Position numbers and translations under genes: made by a program. Under the pieces are notes generated by a model. That model was not told the DNA's origin. It was given only the letters and a program-made list of their open reading frames with translations, and did not search any database. A DNA stretch of 46,332 bases from Verrucomicrobiota bacterium (GTDB taxonomy: Bacteria; Verrucomicrobiota; Lentisphaeria; JABSQK01; JAJFLO01): contig JAJFLO010000569.1 in assembly GCA_021772675.1 (NCBI GenBank), positions 1-46,332 of the forward strand, written 5' to 3'. Shown one piece after another: positions 33,201 to 39,200 of the stretch (position 1 is the stretch's first letter; every line of letters begins with the position of its first letter).

Positions 33201-36200
33201 ACGAGAATGTTTCCTATGATGCTCCTCGGGACCGTCTATTTCATCTTCGTGTTGGTGTTAAATCAAAGAATGGTCCAACTGGTACGCATTATCTTGGACT
33301 GCAATATGATACTGATTCGAATTTTACGTCTCCCACATTAATGACGACAGGGACCACGGAACTTTACATGGAAACGGATCCCGATCACAACGAAGGCGAA
33401 ACCGTCACCGATTTGATTTTTTCCGGATCGACAGCAGGAATTTATCATGATGACAATATTGCGCCACCGCAGACAAAATCAGCAGATCTTGTCATTGAAG
33501 AAGATTTTACCGTTCATTCTGGTACAACGGATGGGACCTATCACGTTCGTGTTGTCGAACTAGACGTATTTGGTAATTTTCAAAATACGCTTGACGAATA
33601 TTTACAGCCGGTATCAATCATTGTCGCCAATCATAATACTATTCAAAATTCCTATATGATTGTTGATGGAGAAATTACCGACGATAGTCGCTGTGATGGC
33701 GGTGTCGATGATGGCATTGTCAATGGCACATTTGAGTTTGTGACGACTCCGGCCACGACGTATACCTTGATGACACGATTGGCTAATGCGGGCGCCACTT
33801 TGAACGATTACGACTGGCAAGTGCAATATGAAGATATTAATGCTAATCCGGCAGGGAACTGGGTCGATATTACAGCATCATCCGCAGATTGGATTGCGAC
33901 CGATAGTGGCAGCGTTGATGCAGGCGCTGTTACCGTCGCCAATTATTGTACAACTACTGAAGTCGGCACGGAAGTCAATGGACAATATAGTGAAACCGGG
34001 GCGCATCCCGGTATTAATCTTGCCAGTGGTGATCAGGCTGAATTTCGTTATGAGATTCAACCCACATCGCTAGCAGAAGGGAATCGCTACCGGTTTCGTG
34101 TGACGAACTCGGGTTCAACGGCTGGATTTACCTATACTCTTTATCCGTTTGCATTTAATGAAACACATGAACAAACTTCCTGGATTTGGTTGGATGAAAA
34201 TGAAATACCACTTACCGTCGAAGACACTACAGTCAATGTTGCAACAAACGATCTACTTCATCTTCGAGTGGGCATCCGATCCAATGGCGATGATTGGGAT
34301 ACCGGCGACCGACGAATTGCCATCCAGTATGATAATGATAATGACGGATTTGAAATTACTGATATAATAATTACCACCGGAACGTCCGATATCCAAATGT
34401 GGGATGATTCGGGTCGAGATGGCAATGGAACCGCTCCAGATGATAATGTTGCCACAACACATCTTTCGGGCAGTCCATCTGCGGGTAAATATCATGAGGT
34501 TCACAATGTCGGATTTGATACAAATCGGACAAGCGAAACAATCATCGAAGAGGATTTTACGATTCAGGTAACGACTGCAAATACCTACACAATGCGGGCG
34601 GTTGTGGTTGATGGTAGTGGTAATTTTGTCGAAGCTCTGGATGACTATCTAAGCCCTGATATCATTGTGACGGCATCAGACGCAGGGTTTGAGCAAAATG
34701 CTTACGATTGGGCTCCTAATACAACCATAGGATCGGCGACGTATAGTGGTGATAACACCATTTTAGATTATACTTCAAGTAATAATTATATCCTGGCAAT
34801 GCAGGTGAAAAATACAGGTGGCAGTACCGGTAGCGTTGGGTATCAACTCCAATTTCGTAAAACAACAGGCGTGACACCAGGTTCCTGGACCGATGTAACA
34901 ATCACATCGAATGAATGGCGTGCCGTTGATGGCGCTTATGGAGCGGATGATACGACCATCAGCAGTGGTTTTGGTACGAATAGTGATGTTTCAGCAACCC
35001 GGGTAAATGGTATTTATTCTGAAGATGGCCTGGCGTCACTCGCGATGAGCAACAACGAGTATTCTGAATTATGGTATTCCGTTGTACCTTTGGCTGGAAG
35101 TACCGAGTTACAGGAATTTGAATTCAGGGTGGTGCCAAATTCAAATCCCGGGCTTATGGTTTATAATGAAATTGGTAAAGCAGGGCAGCAGGTTACCGAA
35201 ATGGTGTCCTATCGCTGGGGTGATGCCGATGAGGCTGCCGCAGCCAATGAAAATACAGTTTTTACCGTAAATACTGGTACCCAATTACATTTGCGAACCG
35301 GAATTCGTTCAAACACGATTGATTGGGGAACGCATTATTTAGCTGTACAATCGGCGACGGATGTCAATTTTACTATGGACGTGCAGATTCTGACCCAATC
35401 AACATCAGATATAAAAATGTGGAACGATCTTGACTTAGGTCATGAGGAGGGTGACCCACTTCCAAGCTCATTATTAAGTGGCTCGCCAACGCTCAATGTT
35501 TACCACGAAGATGAAATTCCGCCCACACATACGAAAACCGCAGATGTACTGTATGAAGAAGATTTTACCGTGCAGGTTGATACCGCAGATACGTATTTTC
35601 TCCGCGTTGTTGAAGTCGATGGGTCCGGTAATTTTCTGCGAACACTTGATCAATATACCAATGTTGCCAGTGTGACGGCGACGAGTACAGTTGTTGAGCA
35701 GCAGGTATATAACTGGGCTGATGATACTGTGTCTCCAAGTTTTAATGGTCAGGATACTGTGCTTGATCATACGCCGGGCAATGAATATGCTGTTGCGATT
35801 CGTGTTGAAAATAAAACCGGGCAGACATTGGAATATGACTGGCAATTGCAATTTCAAAAAGTGAATGGCGTGCCCGGAGTCTGGACCGATGTAACGGCGT
35901 CATCGTCCATTTGGCAGGCTGTCGGTGATGGAAATAGTGATGCGGGGGATCAAGGGTCGAATATAGGAACAGGTACCTATGTTACCGGAGTGGCGACCGG
36001 TAGTTCGGTCGCGGGTGAATATTCTACATCCGGAAGTTATTCAACGATGTCAGGAGACAGCGATTATATTCCTCTTGGGCCTAATGAAAATACCGAACTT
36101 CGATATATAATCAAAGCATTAAGTCCAGATACTATTGGTAACGAATATATTTTTAGAGTAACCAATTCAGGTTCAACCGCAGGAATCGATTATCAGGTTT

Positions 36201-39200
36201 ATCCAAGGTCTACAGATAGTACTCATGAACAGGTTTCGTATGTCTGGGCCGATGAAGATGACAGCATTGTTGATAGCGAAAATACCGCCGCGTCAGTAAG
36301 TACCACGCAGAAGCTGCACCTGCGTTCTGGTATTCGATCAAATAATGCGGATTGGAGCACACACCGTTTGGCATTGCAGTATTCATCAGCATCAGATTTT
36401 AGCGTTAACCCGACATTAATTACAGATAATTTTGGTTCACTTGTAAATTCAACCTATAAGTGGACAGCGTCAGGATCGGGTACGAATGAATATTACCTGG
36501 AGCTATCTGGAGGTGGCGATCCGGGTATCATCCTGCCCGATGCGATTTTTGCAGGTAATACGGCGTTTACTACAGGAACGGTCGGTTTATTATCAGGCAG
36601 TGAATGGAGCTATGCCGATAATGACACATTAGGTTATTCGACGGTATATGTTAGACTGGCAGACGGTGTTGATCCGGATACCAAAGCAAATGATTTCGTT
36701 GAATCGGTACCGAACGGAAATTTAACGTCGATTAGAAACGGTTCATTTCAATGGACTCAATCGCCGGCGAATACATCTGAATATTACCTTGAAGCCTCGG
36801 GGGGTGGTGATCCCGGGTTACTCAAACCAGGTGCAACGTTTGTTAATAGCTCTCCGGGTACAGAAGGAACGGTTGGATCACTGGCTGTGAGCGAATGGGA
36901 TTGGGGGAACAATGATTCGTTAGGGTTTGAGACAGTTTATGTTCGATTGACTGGTGATGCGGATCCGGATAGTCAGGCTGCTGATTTTGTGGAATATTTA
37001 AACGGTCTTAATCATTGGGATGATACCGATCATACCGAAGGTGGAACGTTATCAACAAACTTGCTGAGCGGTAGTCCGACAGCTGGTATTTTCCGAGAAG
37101 GTGCGACGATAGGACAGACTAAAACCGACGATGTGCTTTACGAAGAAGATTTTGCCGTCAACGCATTAGCAGATGGAACCTGGTATGTGCGGGTCGTCGA
37201 GGTTGATGCTGGTGGTGCAAATCCAACGGTATTAGACGTGTATACAGAAAATATTTCGTTGAATGTGAGCAAACCGTCACTAAATCAGGCGGCATATGCC
37301 TGGGCGACAAATGATGGTGGGACAACGCCTTCATTTGGTGCGGTAAATCAGATTGAGACATTTGTATCGGGTACGACGTATCTACTGGGTATTCGCGTAG
37401 AGAATACGGGGTCTGTATCTCAGAATCTGGATTGGCGATTACAATATCAAAAGGATCCCACGGGTACGCCCGGAGCGTGGACAAACGTGACGACAACATC
37501 GTCGGATTGGCGTGCTGTTGATGGGGGAGCCGGTGATTACGGCAGCGATGCTGCAGTTGTTGATGGACCTGATGGCGGGCCGTCGTCGTTTACGACTGGC
37601 ACCGGCACGGGAACTGGCATTGATGGTCAATATGCAGAACTTGGAGAAGTCCCGACGTTTACGATAAATAATGGTGAGTATACTGAGTTTTGGTATTCAA
37701 TTGAACCGCAAGCGGCAGCCGATTTAAATCGATACCGGTTTCGAATCGTAGATGATAATGGTACAAATCCCGGATTTACGTACACAAATTATCCGGAAGC
37801 AGCGCAATTGGTCACTAACCAGGTATCTTATCGTTGGTTGGACGATGGCGAAGTGGCTCTGGAAAATGAGAATACTGCGGCCATCACGGTAATTGATGAT
37901 CAGATTCATTTACGCGTTGGTGTTCGTGGAGATCATGTTGACTGGAATAGTCACGACTTAGCTCTTCAATATGCGGATGATATCAATTTTACAACCAACG
38001 TAACATTGATTACCACGTCAACGGGAACATCGTCGGATATGATTTACTGGGACGACGGTGATCGTGACGGTAACGGAGTTGGCCCGGATGATGCCGTTTC
38101 GTCAACGATTTTATCAGCATCACCCACTGCGGGTAATTATCACGAAACCAATGATACCTTGTCGCAAAACAAAACGGTTGATACCCTTTATGAAGAGGAT
38201 TTTACCATCCAGCCTAAAGTGATCGGTACCAAGTATGTTCGTGTAGTTACAGTTGATGGTAGTGGATTAAATCCTGTTCCATTGAGTAATTATATTCAGC
38301 CGATCGAATTGATTGTGGTCAATGCAAATAACATTCAAAATGCCTATAATGTCTCCGAAGATCGTGTTTCATTTGATGGGGTTGGCGACAATACCGCGTT
38401 TGAATTTGAAGTGGATCAAAAATATGTCATGTCGATCCAGATGCTTCATGATGATCCAAAGTCTGATTTTGAATGGCAGTTGCAATACCAGAAAGATCCG
38501 AATGGGACGCCTGGATCATGGACAAATGTGACACGTACTTCAGCTGATTGGCAAACGGTTGCTGCGACCAATTATGCGGTTGAATCGAATCAAAGTACAA
38601 TAACAGCGATAACTGATTTTGAAATTGGAGGTCCCAGTGGTGGAGAAACAGCAGCAAATGGAGTTTTTTCTGACGATGCTGATGGAGCAAATGCGATATT
38701 GCAGGAAGTTCTGAGCAATACAGTTTATACAGAATATCGCTACGTGGTTACCCCGACATCAAATACAATTGGAACCGAATACCGCTTTCGTTTAACCGAT
38801 TCGGGATCATCGGTGAGTTTTCAATATAATCAGTACGTCTCAGCATTACCCTGTAACTGTACAGATGGCGATGGCGATGGGTTGCCGGATTTCCATGAGA
38901 TTAATAAATACACAACTATTCCGACGCAATTACCGAATGCTGATAGCGGTGATGGTGATGGCTTTAGTGCCATGGAAGAATTCTGGATGGGTAGTAATCC
39001 ATTCGATATCAATAGTCCACCAGTCGTTTATGTCGACGATAATGCATCCCATAATTTGGGCTTGGCTAATTCTGGTACACAAGCGTTTCCATATAAATTT
39101 CTTGAAGATGCGATCAGTCTTTCATCAGCAGGAACCGCGATTCTTGTTGCCCCGGGATTCTATCGAATGAATGAGATTACCATTGATAAGAATATATTTA

